64,000 bases of DNA from MGIIb-O1 sp002457595 (lineage in GTDB: Archaea; Thermoplasmatota; Poseidoniia; Poseidoniales; Thalassarchaeaceae), in assembly GCA_045568115.1 (NCBI GenBank), contig JBJLBO010000005.1, positions 486,980-550,979 on the forward strand. The letters run 5' to 3'. The notes under the pieces were generated by a model, which saw nothing but the letters and a program-made list of their open reading frames with translations, was not told where the DNA came from and made no database searches. Made by a program: the position numbers and the translations under genes. Shown here piece by piece: positions 27,301 through 33,795 of the stretch. Numbering within the stretch: the first letter of the stretch is position 1; each line of letters opens with the position of its first letter.

Positions 27301-29976
27301 GAGGTACCTACAATATTGAATTCACTAGAAGACAGACCTAATGATGGAGGAGGTGTGCTAACTGCATCTTGGTTACCTGCAGATGATGCCGCTTGGAATG
27401 CATATCGACTATATGTTTGGGACTCTACTGATAACCCTCTTTGGGAACCAGAGAGAGAAGACCTATCTTCAATGTCGACATATATTAGATCTAATTTCTG
27501 GTCTCAAACAGAAACGACAATTGATAGGGCCGATTATGCGGGTCAAGTTGTTTCTTTACAAGATGATAGAATGTATAGAGCGGCAATCTCAATTGAGTAT
27601 GCAGATGGAACTCTGGGAGTTCCAATCACATATCCACTAAACGCTACTCCAACTGATGAGATTCCTGCACCACCTGAGTGGTTAGTTGTTGAGCCAATCG
27701 AAGGAGGGACTCCTGGGACAGTTAGTGCAGAATGGGCATCTTGTAAAGAACTGGATCCTGATAAAACAATAATTTGGGCTGTCCAACAAGAAATAAATAA
27801 TGCCATAGGTTTGACAAATGGATTCGACTTCCAATGGAGTACTGGAAATTCAACCATTCTTCAATTACAAGGAGGAGTTCCTTACTGGTTCGCTGCAGTT
27901 TGTGCCGATGAAGCAGGTCAAATGGATGTCGAAAATGCAACTATTGTAGGACCAATAGTTACAGCAGGAGGACTAAATGATGGAATTCCTCCCTCCCCTG
28001 TAACTGGAACTGAAGCCGTTGATGTGCCCGATGATGAGGGAGGTCGATTGAATGTTTCATGGAATAAAAATTTAGAAGAAGATTGTACGTATTACTCGAT
28101 ATTTATTCTACCAGCCTCTGGGTTCCAACCCCCCTCTATCGTCGAGGGATGGCCAATTTCGGCTTACACGAATGATTGTGAAACAACATCTCTGATAATT
28201 GACTCAATAGGCAATAATTCACTTTTTGATGGAATTACTTATTGGATTGGTGTTGTTGCCTTTGACGATTGGGGGAATGCTGATTTAGACAATGTGTTAG
28301 TAGTCGAAGCAACACCTCAGAGTAACATAAATGGAACTGGAATTGCACCCGATCGGGTTCTTGGAATAGATGCGTGGGATCATCCAAGTGATGATGGTAC
28401 TGCAATTGACATACGCTGGAATCGCTCATCAGCAGAAGACTTCGATTTCTACACGGTTTGGGTTTCAGAATATCCCCTTACAAATGTTACCGAAATATGG
28501 AGTCTATGCCAAGAGTCCCCTACATCTTGTGGACTAGTTACTATTGATCAAAGACAATTTGGTGCTAACTTCCAGTTAGAACTCATGATTACTAAGGCAA
28601 TTTATGGTAATAGTATTGACTCGCTCAAAGTTGAAAACATACAACCTATGATTCCTCTCTATGTGACTGTTACAATACATGACATATCAGGTAACGCACA
28701 TTTGAACCAACTTCGTGAACACATGGTTCTAGTTACTCCTATTGACAATCGAGGTGACGTTTCACCACCTGAGAGGCTGTTGTCTCCTATTCTCTCTGAT
28801 AGACCAAATGATGTAGGAGATGGAATGTTTGTTGATTTCAAACCAAGCGAAGCATCCGACATTGCAGAGTATAGAATATATGCAGTGATTGATACGCCTG
28901 TCCTGCTTGATAGAATTGAAGATTTATCTCCTGCACTGATTATTAATCGAGAAGAACAGTTACCCGTTCTGCTAACTGAATTCTCTAATCATGGAACTGA
29001 TGAATCACAACCTCTAGTGCCTAATCGAAGAATCTACGTTGCTGTTGTTGCTGTCGATTCTTCAGGTAACGCATGGACAAATAATCTTGCTTCATCTTGG
29101 ATTGAACTGACTGACGAACAATCATCTGATCCGTGCCCTGAATGCCCTGATGTTAGTGGAATAAGGGCGAACTGGGACGCTGCAGGAATGCTAATTGAAA
29201 TCACATGGGATAATGCAGAAGACCCATTCTATAGTACATACTATGCCTTCGTCAGTAACAATTCTTTCGATGATACTAGAAATGCTACATTAGTCAAATC
29301 AGGTATGCGTGACACAATACTAATTCTAAGTGAATTTGAGGATGATGCTTTGATTCGAGAAGAAACATATTGGATTGAAATTGTAACTTACAATGGTGAT
29401 GTTCACACATTCCATGCAGACCCAATAGAGATACCTCCGTGGTCTGAAGACAGTTTTGGAACGAATCCAGGAGGTGAACCTTCATCCAGTGAATCATGGT
29501 ATGAGAAAATCATCTCTGGTGAGCTAAACATGATGGTCGCATTAATTTCAGTAATTATGCTACTTTTTAGTGCAATCCTTTTCATTAAACCAAAGGAAGA
29601 TTCTACTCCTGCTCCTTGGGAAATGGGGGCTCTAGAAGTTGAAATGGAAGAACAGCAAGAGCGTGAAGCAGCTGGACTCAGTGATGATGAAGACTTTGGC
29701 ATTGGTGAATTAGAAATAGACAGAGGACTAGTAGCTTCGGCTCGTAAAGGAAGCGATTCTAAATCAACTGATGATGATTCCTATGTCTCTACTGCCGCGA
29801 CTGCCGGCAGTGAGGTTGAAGAAGAATTGGATGAAACATCTAGTCCTGATGCTCAGGTTATTGACGAGTTACTGGGGGACTCTGAAGAGGAACTGAGTAT
29901 TGATGATCTTGGAGATTTAGTGGACAGCCTTGATAATGAAGATATAGATACATCCTTCCTTGATGAAATGCTCTAA
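21361..29976 (+). CDS. Giant secreted/surface protein with beta-propeller repeats and FN3-like domains
   Basis: A 2871-residue protein. It has an N-terminal signal/anchor (QRLALILTILMIGLPWSTS), then about 1900 residues of repeats with VWIGTSNAGILRL- and DGLPSxxI-like motifs typical of two-component-regulator-type seven-bladed propellers. At least four FN3-like domains follow, sharing D.PxDxGG.L.VxW....ED...Y (for example LNVSWNKNLEEDCTYYSIFI). One C-terminal membrane segment (MMVALISVIMLLFSAILFIK) precedes a ~110-residue acidic cytoplasmic tail ending SFLDEML. Probably a cell-surface binding or sensor protein; the ligand is unknown. The start is GTG 21361 or ATG 21367. Confidence 0.88.
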   Translation: MPMSNRRVLVRSQRLALILTILMIGLPWSTSINSELDFSIEESEVSKQYVWGASGSNDTGWIDFDATGADSVNGTYAYSDYLLEIAPGSQISNLTFEIAVNGSAGFWATEPQLNLLNTQTPILDWRGYGDFGRQNSISENPPTVIDGTLEAQLRPNSISDVSWEIPAGVTISDLVMEVLRPADAKVSLSSIEVTIYDSAVNPIDGRLYILLDDDLLHIDATTVKPIIDIEYDIFGRSLAIDSISGSLLIGTANGTIKSRSLFDSSIQSDLPMMGLEDYQISSIAVDQNGIVWATSEVFDTNGIPTDTSCMLSYLVPTSSPSWNEYQFCQDSSEFSSDLLVYHQNGQSTNGVIYLSTHNDGVHVIEYTHNGNSFSINSDNVWNTQNFLVSNQITDLEIVGDNLLIGTSDSGINRYNFPSDSWMTTWTMNNWLASNEIHGLAVSDGWLHILAGNSLHAYDTNTLVFRTTKTLIDLGLTGNSESIFPWPAHNNRGLNQDSVLINDGSGTLARQQGLTQISSITLLSGPSIESMQVVSRIDDGEAGETWIAGGSIIDRFDERTKTWRSPIDISDYVNNPGEITAFEQDGNDKVWIGTSNAGILRLHNNEADATSSWYIGTVQGLSSPTASSISYDSSTGYLAIGHSNAGVSVIDTNSMTLVDVITTSDGLDTDFVIDLVCRYGTAYIATPNKGVMRIELNSSTIIGSWQSLGADNLEATPIAVDDDIVYIGLFDFGILLIDRITGDILNHWTQETNTLPDNDVYDLELDNQGGLLVGADGAFSRYDGSTWTTLTTNGPWWQNPSDFYDVTSDGDGLYAGTNQGACKWNWQFQFQDCVSTNEGLESRFVYTIEMLAPDRAYTGGNSGAGIVNMDNFSVIETWTAGDDTQRARTVKIHDILYIGFENTGIARYNITSQQWLTAWDGSQGYIDDDDVTALVPGISPGTIWAGGDFGLTLIDVVNDLVLIEWNRGANPGGPTLSNNVPADIEIYGDILHYSEQRTNQGSQRDNIFRINLSTNSSLSTLDAGNQAGFSGSTYGIGTVGDQLWIGVASTSWWQDDSEGTIVRWNMTSQSWEDNLPTIGNVLRVNARFLGDCFPLNITSCELWVAYGDNVLRRFNADSMNLLNEWTDIDGPIRGMEEYDGEYLFASMNGILRWNPVNSSWLDSWTPGDGLPSDSEDEFYSMEVINSDLWLGSLGTGGWNPGTQILRKDGSTGNWTSWDLDSGDIPGGYPADIKLCDDIIHVAIGRRSFWGNQGGVARFDLVDHDSDGISGEWITAATQSNGLSDPDARALACDDANNILYVGFDTDGVGIDRYNYNSNSYLSTLTSNDGIGDDRVFPGGMLHDNNVLFVAHQVDQNGGLSRIVTSGTATSNGQLLDPGMDGCSIDRAPSNTGQRVYAIGRSGQTTGLNRVDRLDNTGLIVSGFDELAGLASGRILEIISNDTHVWAVSAMSSGDYFGSSILQGQILANGSVRWEFGYNFQDDIVNEIKLDGEKLWVTTAGRGLKYIDLQQRRIFSTTSALHAQMDGMVIENDGTMYVGLMGRSGSAAGFQTFDTGAINWGHGSLLAGLPSNTVRDFLEYGDHILIATHGGIGMWNTTRDDWDDPITTIDGLPSSIIEHLSSISSPIQGNGTILAGGVAGLTVLHQSNLSIIKTLDINDGLMGNSVSGITYAAPTSRVIQNPDGSNSTIYHDAAIFISHNGQGVSRPGAVAWDLATDSLNGTYNIDMIPSNDVRAIAADDWGVHIATDTTPLVHWNGSKMQIETGVGQNSLQAWPPFEILSDGTHLVVLSDGGLDVLDVDGLHNVISSKEEMNIQTGYLDNSGLYILSNDGLHVFDSVISLIEDARVQQRRASPLTLLYEGRSWDVTETTRPGMSTVLVQPDNPIEIDNVSVTTAPGRVPLHTGSMTMIAPQAGSWLWARSTSLNYSGVWDMAATNGGIQQAFQSAIDAIGPGSDSAILHLQMQSPTDGSIQVRITYDWERLEVPTILNSLEDRPNDGGGVLTASWLPADDAAWNAYRLYVWDSTDNPLWEPEREDLSSMSTYIRSNFWSQTETTIDRADYAGQVVSLQDDRMYRAAISIEYADGTLGVPITYPLNATPTDEIPAPPEWLVVEPIEGGTPGTVSAEWASCKELDPDKTIIWAVQQEINNAIGLTNGFDFQWSTGNSTILQLQGGVPYWFAAVCADEAGQMDVENATIVGPIVTAGGLNDGIPPSPVTGTEAVDVPDDEGGRLNVSWNKNLEEDCTYYSIFILPASGFQPPSIVEGWPISAYTNDCETTSLIIDSIGNNSLFDGITYWIGVVAFDDWGNADLDNVLVVEATPQSNINGTGIAPDRVLGIDAWDHPSDDGTAIDIRWNRSSAEDFDFYTVWVSEYPLTNVTEIWSLCQESPTSCGLVTIDQRQFGANFQLELMITKAIYGNSIDSLKVENIQPMIPLYVTVTIHDISGNAHLNQLREHMVLVTPIDNRGDVSPPERLLSPILSDRPNDVGDGMFVDFKPSEASDIAEYRIYAVIDTPVLLDRIEDLSPALIINREEQLPVLLTEFSNHGTDESQPLVPNRRIYVAVVAVDSSGNAWTNNLASSWIELTDEQSSDPCPECPDVSGIRANWDAAGMLIEITWDNAEDPFYSTYYAFVSNNSFDDTRNATLVKSGMRDTILILSEFEDDALIREETYWIEIVTYNGDVHTFHADPIEIPPWSEDSFGTNPGGEPSSSESWYEKIISGELNMMVALISVIMLLFSAILFIKPKEDSTPAPWEMGALEVEMEEQQEREAAGLSDDEDFGIGELEIDRGLVASARKGSDSKSTDDDSYVSTAATAGSEVEEELDETSSPDAQVIDELLGDSEEELSIDDLGDLVDSLDNEDIDTSFLDEML

Positions 29977-30017
29977 CCGATACATAGACATTGAAGCCAA
30001 GACCCCTATCGCGTATT

Positions 30018-30803
30018 ATGTCAGGTGCAGTTGACCCTCGCTCAGCGGTTTGGTCAGCAACGGGCTGGGATGGAAAGAAATCTCTAATGGCAGCTGATAT
30101 GCACTTCGCTAGAATACAGCGCCATGCTAAGATTCTCGGAATTGATATCCCTACTGATTTCTCAAACAAAGTTTTCTCGATGCTAGATGATTTAGAGCAT
30201 CCAGGTGATGCCAACCTTAGTGAAGATCAAGCATCCTTCCTAGTTTCTTTAGGAGTTAAAAGAAATGGCGAAATATTCGTTGAACCATTTGTCCTAAACA
30301 CATATTCTGAGAATCCTTTAGCTGCAATTTCTCTTACCGCTCCTAATTGGAAACAACCTGTTAGGGGGACAAAACACGGAGACTGGGGGCCGCATAAGGA
30401 AGCAAGAATAACAGCGATTGAGAATGGCGCGGACCTTGCTCTCTTGTTCGAGAATGATATTCTTGTAGATGGAGACCGTTGTGCTCCCTTACTTCTTGAC
30501 CATGATGGTGTTGCCTATCATCCCAAGCATAGTGACGGAGCACTTGACTCTTTGACAATAGAACAAATCCGTCCTGAGTTGGAAGCCGCAGGAATTCCAG
30601 TAAGGTCAGCAAAACTCACCTTAAGCATGATATTGCGTTCCGCAGAAATGATAGTTTGTGGGAGCGGAATGGGTATTCGTGCAATAGGAACTATTGATGA
30701 CCGAAAAATAGGGAACCCTCAGGGAAGGCTTTTCCAAGCCGCGCGAGAGTCTTGGTTGCAGAGACTGGATTGTGCTTGGATGAGTGCCAGTGATTGGAGA
30801 TGA
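30018..30803 (+). CDS. pabC: Class IV aminotransferase-fold protein, probable aminodeoxychorismate lyase
   Basis: Fold-type IV PLP protein of about 261 residues. Segments supporting this are ADMHFARIQRHAKILGI, RGTKHGDWGPHKEARITA (the likely PLP lysine region), GADLALLFENDILVDG and the C-terminal FQAARESW. It is followed at once by a fused pabB-pabA gene, so the best call is 4-amino-4-deoxychorismate lyase, releasing pyruvate and p-aminobenzoate. The class IV motifs are divergent compared with ilvE at 1249, so this rests partly on context. ATG 30018 is preferred over TTG 29991, which sits almost on the preceding stop. Confidence 0.7.
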   Translation: MSGAVDPRSAVWSATGWDGKKSLMAADMHFARIQRHAKILGIDIPTDFSNKVFSMLDDLEHPGDANLSEDQASFLVSLGVKRNGEIFVEPFVLNTYSENPLAAISLTAPNWKQPVRGTKHGDWGPHKEARITAIENGADLALLFENDILVDGDRCAPLLLDHDGVAYHPKHSDGALDSLTIEQIRPELEAAGIPVRSAKLTLSMILRSAEMIVCGSGMGIRAIGTIDDRKIGNPQGRLFQAARESWLQRLDCAWMSASDWR

Positions 30804-30807
30804 TAGA

Positions 30808-33060
30808 ATGAAGGTGAATAGACTCCTGTTTGAGAATACTCATTCTAATCCATTGGTGGCATTAACATCTCGAGACATTGAATTGAGTAAGGATCAGATG
30901 CTACTCCATTCAGGCGGACCGGTTACAGATTTGTCACAAAAGTCATTCCTACCGGCACTGGATAGTGTTCGCTTTCTATTCTTTGAGCCACATGATGAAA
31001 ACCTCCCAACCATTGGCTCCCCTCTTGCTGGAGAAATCACTCTAGGAAATTCACCTCCTCTAATTTTGACAAAACAGAGTTTACAGAGAGGGCGCTGGGT
31101 TACAGATAAGGAATTTCGGCCTCACACTTTGGAAGAAGCTCTGGATATAATTTCAAGATTTGAGATTCAAATCGAAGAAAATAATCTACAGATTACACCT
31201 GGTGGATTCGCAGGTATACTGGGATATGATCTTGGTAGATGGTCGAATGATGTTCGCCTCAAGCACACGCCTGCACCCGGAACTCTGCTAGGTGTTCTCT
31301 GGCGTACAGATGCTTGGTGGGTTCATGAACGTCAGACTGACGAATTGCATCTGATTGCTCTTGAAGGACATTCTTGGTTAGAACAAGGTCTGCCTGAATT
31401 ACCTCCAATAATGACTTCACAAAAACTCAATCCTAGGGTTCCTGAGAGTGAGAGTGACTCTGAACATGCAAGGAAAGTAGAGAAGATTCGCGATTCAATT
31501 CGTGGAGGTCATTTGTACCAAGTAAACTACGGAAGATTATGGAAAGGAGAAATGGAAGGTACTCCTTGGGAAACTTTCCTTAGGATGACGCAGACCAACC
31601 CCGCACCTTTTGCCTCATGGATGCATGTTGCTGACCACGGTTGGTCTGTTGCATCGGCTTCGCCTGAGCGACTAATCAAAATTGAAGATAATACTGTTTC
31701 AACTAGGCCAATAAAAGGAACACGGGCTAGAGGTTCAAGTGAAGAAGAAGACCTAGCATTACGCATTGAAATGGCATCGTCAACAAAAGAAATGGCAGAA
31801 CATCTGATGCTAGTCGACCTTGAGCGTCATGACCTCTCGAGAATATGTAAAGATGGAACTGTAAGATGGTCTGATTGCAGAGTAGAAGCTCTAGCAAATG
31901 TCCAACATCTAGTTTCAGGAGTTGAAGGAGAACTTTGTGATTCATCTAATGCAGGAATGGCTCTCTCATCTCTATTCCCTGGTGGCTCGATTACTGGTTG
32001 CCCAAAATTAGTTACTATGGCGGCTATAGATGAGTTAGAAGAAGCACCAAGAAGTGCTTGGACCGGTTCAATTGGTCACATAAATTTCTCCGCTGGACAA
32101 GCTGATTGGAATATTTTGATTCGAACAATGGAAGCTCACAGCGGGCCAATTGAATGGTTTGCGACAGTACAAGCAGGAGGTGGAGTTGTCTTTGATTCAT
32201 CACCTGCTGCAGAAGTTGAGGAAGCACGATGGAAGGCTGCAGCAGTAGCCGAAGCAACTTGGGGTTTCAAAACTGGATTTAATTCTGGAGAATTGCCTGA
32301 AGGGGAAGTTGGCATACTTCCTCTACCTGTAGTTGAAGGGACTCTCGGAAGAATTTCACCAAGTGAGATAGAAGTTAATGAAAAATTTACCAATTCTAGA
32401 ATTCTTTTAGTGGATAATCTAGATTCATTCACCAACAACATTGCTGAGATATTACATAGACAGGGGGCTAATGTATCGGTTGTTGAGGGACGTCCAGTAA
32501 ATGAGGGTAATTCTGCATCTACTATTGATGAATGGTTGAGAAAATATCGACCAACCCACATTATTCTAGGACCAGGGCCATCTAGGCCAGAAATGTCACC
32601 GAGAACAATGGAAATTGCAAAGAGAGCCATTGAAGGAAAATTGACCAACGAAGGTTTGCATATTCCACTATTAGGATGGTGCTTGGGGCATCAAGCCATT
32701 GGCATAGCAGGTGGATGGAATTTGGTGGAGTCTTCGCTTGGAGCCGTTCATGGAGTTCCTTCAATAATCCATCATGATGGATCGGGACTGTACGAGGAAC
32801 TTGAGCCAGAAATTGTTCTCATGAGGTACAATAGCCTAGTTCTTGAATCCACTAACACAATCCTATCTGCCAATGCTTGGGATCATACAAATCAACTAAT
32901 CATGGGGCTACACCATAGAACTCTTCCAATTCATGGAGTGCAGTTCCATCCCGAGTCTGTTGGCAGTCCAGATGGAATCACCTTACTCACCTCATTCTTA
33001 TCTTTGCCAGCAATGAAGGTGCAACCTGTCCATGACTCTCAGCAAGCGCGGCAACCGTAG
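30808..33060 (+). CDS. pabB: Aminodeoxychorismate synthase, fused PabB-PabA
   Basis: One 750-residue chain with chorismate-binding component I first and glutamine amidotransferase second. In component I, SxRPIKGTRARG carries the Lys typical of PabB where anthranilate synthase TrpE has Ala, and FPGGSITGCPK plus the later chorismate site are present. The amidotransferase starts near RILLVDNLDSFTNNIAEIL and has the Cys nucleophile LGWCLGHQAIG and the His-Glu pair VQFHPES. It makes 4-amino-4-deoxychorismate for p-aminobenzoate. ATG 30808 is preferred; GTG 30784 would overlap the previous gene. Confidence 0.9.
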   Translation: MKVNRLLFENTHSNPLVALTSRDIELSKDQMLLHSGGPVTDLSQKSFLPALDSVRFLFFEPHDENLPTIGSPLAGEITLGNSPPLILTKQSLQRGRWVTDKEFRPHTLEEALDIISRFEIQIEENNLQITPGGFAGILGYDLGRWSNDVRLKHTPAPGTLLGVLWRTDAWWVHERQTDELHLIALEGHSWLEQGLPELPPIMTSQKLNPRVPESESDSEHARKVEKIRDSIRGGHLYQVNYGRLWKGEMEGTPWETFLRMTQTNPAPFASWMHVADHGWSVASASPERLIKIEDNTVSTRPIKGTRARGSSEEEDLALRIEMASSTKEMAEHLMLVDLERHDLSRICKDGTVRWSDCRVEALANVQHLVSGVEGELCDSSNAGMALSSLFPGGSITGCPKLVTMAAIDELEEAPRSAWTGSIGHINFSAGQADWNILIRTMEAHSGPIEWFATVQAGGGVVFDSSPAAEVEEARWKAAAVAEATWGFKTGFNSGELPEGEVGILPLPVVEGTLGRISPSEIEVNEKFTNSRILLVDNLDSFTNNIAEILHRQGANVSVVEGRPVNEGNSASTIDEWLRKYRPTHIILGPGPSRPEMSPRTMEIAKRAIEGKLTNEGLHIPLLGWCLGHQAIGIAGGWNLVESSLGAVHGVPSIIHHDGSGLYEELEPEIVLMRYNSLVLESTNTILSANAWDHTNQLIMGLHHRTLPIHGVQFHPESVGSPDGITLLTSFLSLPAMKVQPVHDSQQARQP

Positions 33061-33079
33061 CGTTGAAGGAGCATCAATG

Positions 33080-33099
33080 GGTGGCGAGAGCGAACCACC
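33080..33099 (+). promoter_or_regulatory. Hairpin abutting a start codon
   Basis: GGTGG-CGAGAGCGAA-CCACC forms a 5-bp stem, with two further inner C-G pairs (CG-AGAG-CG), ending at the base before ATG 33100. A stem directly against the start could hold back or position translation. Similar placements occur at 33531-33549 and 55945-55963. Confidence 0.45.
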
Positions 33100-33462
33100 A
33101 TGCCATCCTGTCGCATGTGCAAGCAGAACTATCCTAACTCTCAGTTCGTCAACGGCATTGGACCACTTAGTCTAGTATGCGTCCGTTGTGCTACTGAGAA
33201 TGATATGCTTGCAGAGGGGAAAACTACTACACTCTATTCAGATGAGTTGGTTAAGGCACGCTCAACTCTCTTTGCTCGTCGATATCGAGCATGGGCATTC
33301 CTAGTAGCGGGTTGGCTACTTTACCTTACATTAGGAGCAGGTATCGAATTATGGTCGAATATTTTTCTAACGATCTTGATTTTAGGCACCCTATCTACTC
33401 CAGTCTTACATTTCCTAAATACTACCAAATTCCAAGCAGAACTTGCAAAATTAACTCCTTAA
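33100..33462 (+). CDS. Small zinc-binding membrane protein, unknown
   Basis: A 120-residue protein. The N-terminus holds two CxxC pairs (CRMCKQNY... and LVCVRCATEN), suggesting a zinc ribbon. After a charged linker there are two membrane segments (AWAFLVAGWLLYLTLGAGIE and SNIFLTILILGTLSTPVLHF) and a short tail. The function is not recognised. It follows pabB by 39 bases on the same strand. Confidence 0.7.
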   Translation: MPSCRMCKQNYPNSQFVNGIGPLSLVCVRCATENDMLAEGKTTTLYSDELVKARSTLFARRYRAWAFLVAGWLLYLTLGAGIELWSNIFLTILILGTLSTPVLHFLNTTKFQAELAKLTP

Positions 33463-33482
33463 TGAGTGGAAATCGTATTTAA

Positions 33483-33768
33483 TCAATCTCGGGAACTCTT
33501 GATATAGCCCCATAGGGGCTGGAAATTTAGAGGGAACAGTGGGTTCCCTATGAAAGCCCGTGAGATTGAATGCATAATAAAGGAGGAACAAACGAAGTAA
33601 AACAGGACATCCACAAGAACCACAATAGGTCCGCAGTAATGCGTTCTTTGAGGTCGTGGATGGTATTATTCAGGTTGTTCCCAAAAAGCATCAATCACTC
33701 CCGGATTCAATCGCTTGTAGCAGGTCAGCGCGAGCATTCTACCGGAAAGAGAGAACGGCGGGTTCTCT
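33483..33768 (+). ncRNA. Candidate structured RNA / 5' leader with repeated hairpin
   Basis: The 333-base gap before the (GQ)n gene contains several stems. Element 1 (33483-33569) closes with TCAATCTC-GGG pairing CCC-GT-GAGATTGA and encloses AGCCCC-ATA-GGGGCT (33506-33520) and AGGGAAC-AGTGG-GTTCCCT (33531-33549), a three-way junction. Element 2 (33608-33662) has CATCCAC/GTGGATG, AAGAAC/GTTCTT and CGCA-GTAA-TGCG with a GNRA-type loop. Element 3, AGAGAAC-GGCGG-GTTCTCT (33750-33768), repeats the second hairpin with a G-C to A-T compensatory change. A 16-codon ORF (ATG 33550 to TAA) starts right after hairpin 33531-33549. It does not match SRP RNA, RNase P RNA or a riboswitch I recognise. Strand is inferred from the downstream gene. 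Confidence 0.55.
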
Positions 33769-33795
33769 GAACTGATTTTTGGAAGTGAAAAGAAA

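Noticed and set aside
33570..33770. A 66-codon plus-strand ORF in the structured leader
   Set aside because: It runs through several stems, has no family-like features, and ends in the last hairpin; RNA structure explains the region better.
33463..33795. SRP RNA or RNase P RNA in the gap
   Set aside because: The GGAAG/AGCAG-type SRP helix 8 motif and the conserved RNase P core segments were not found on either strand.
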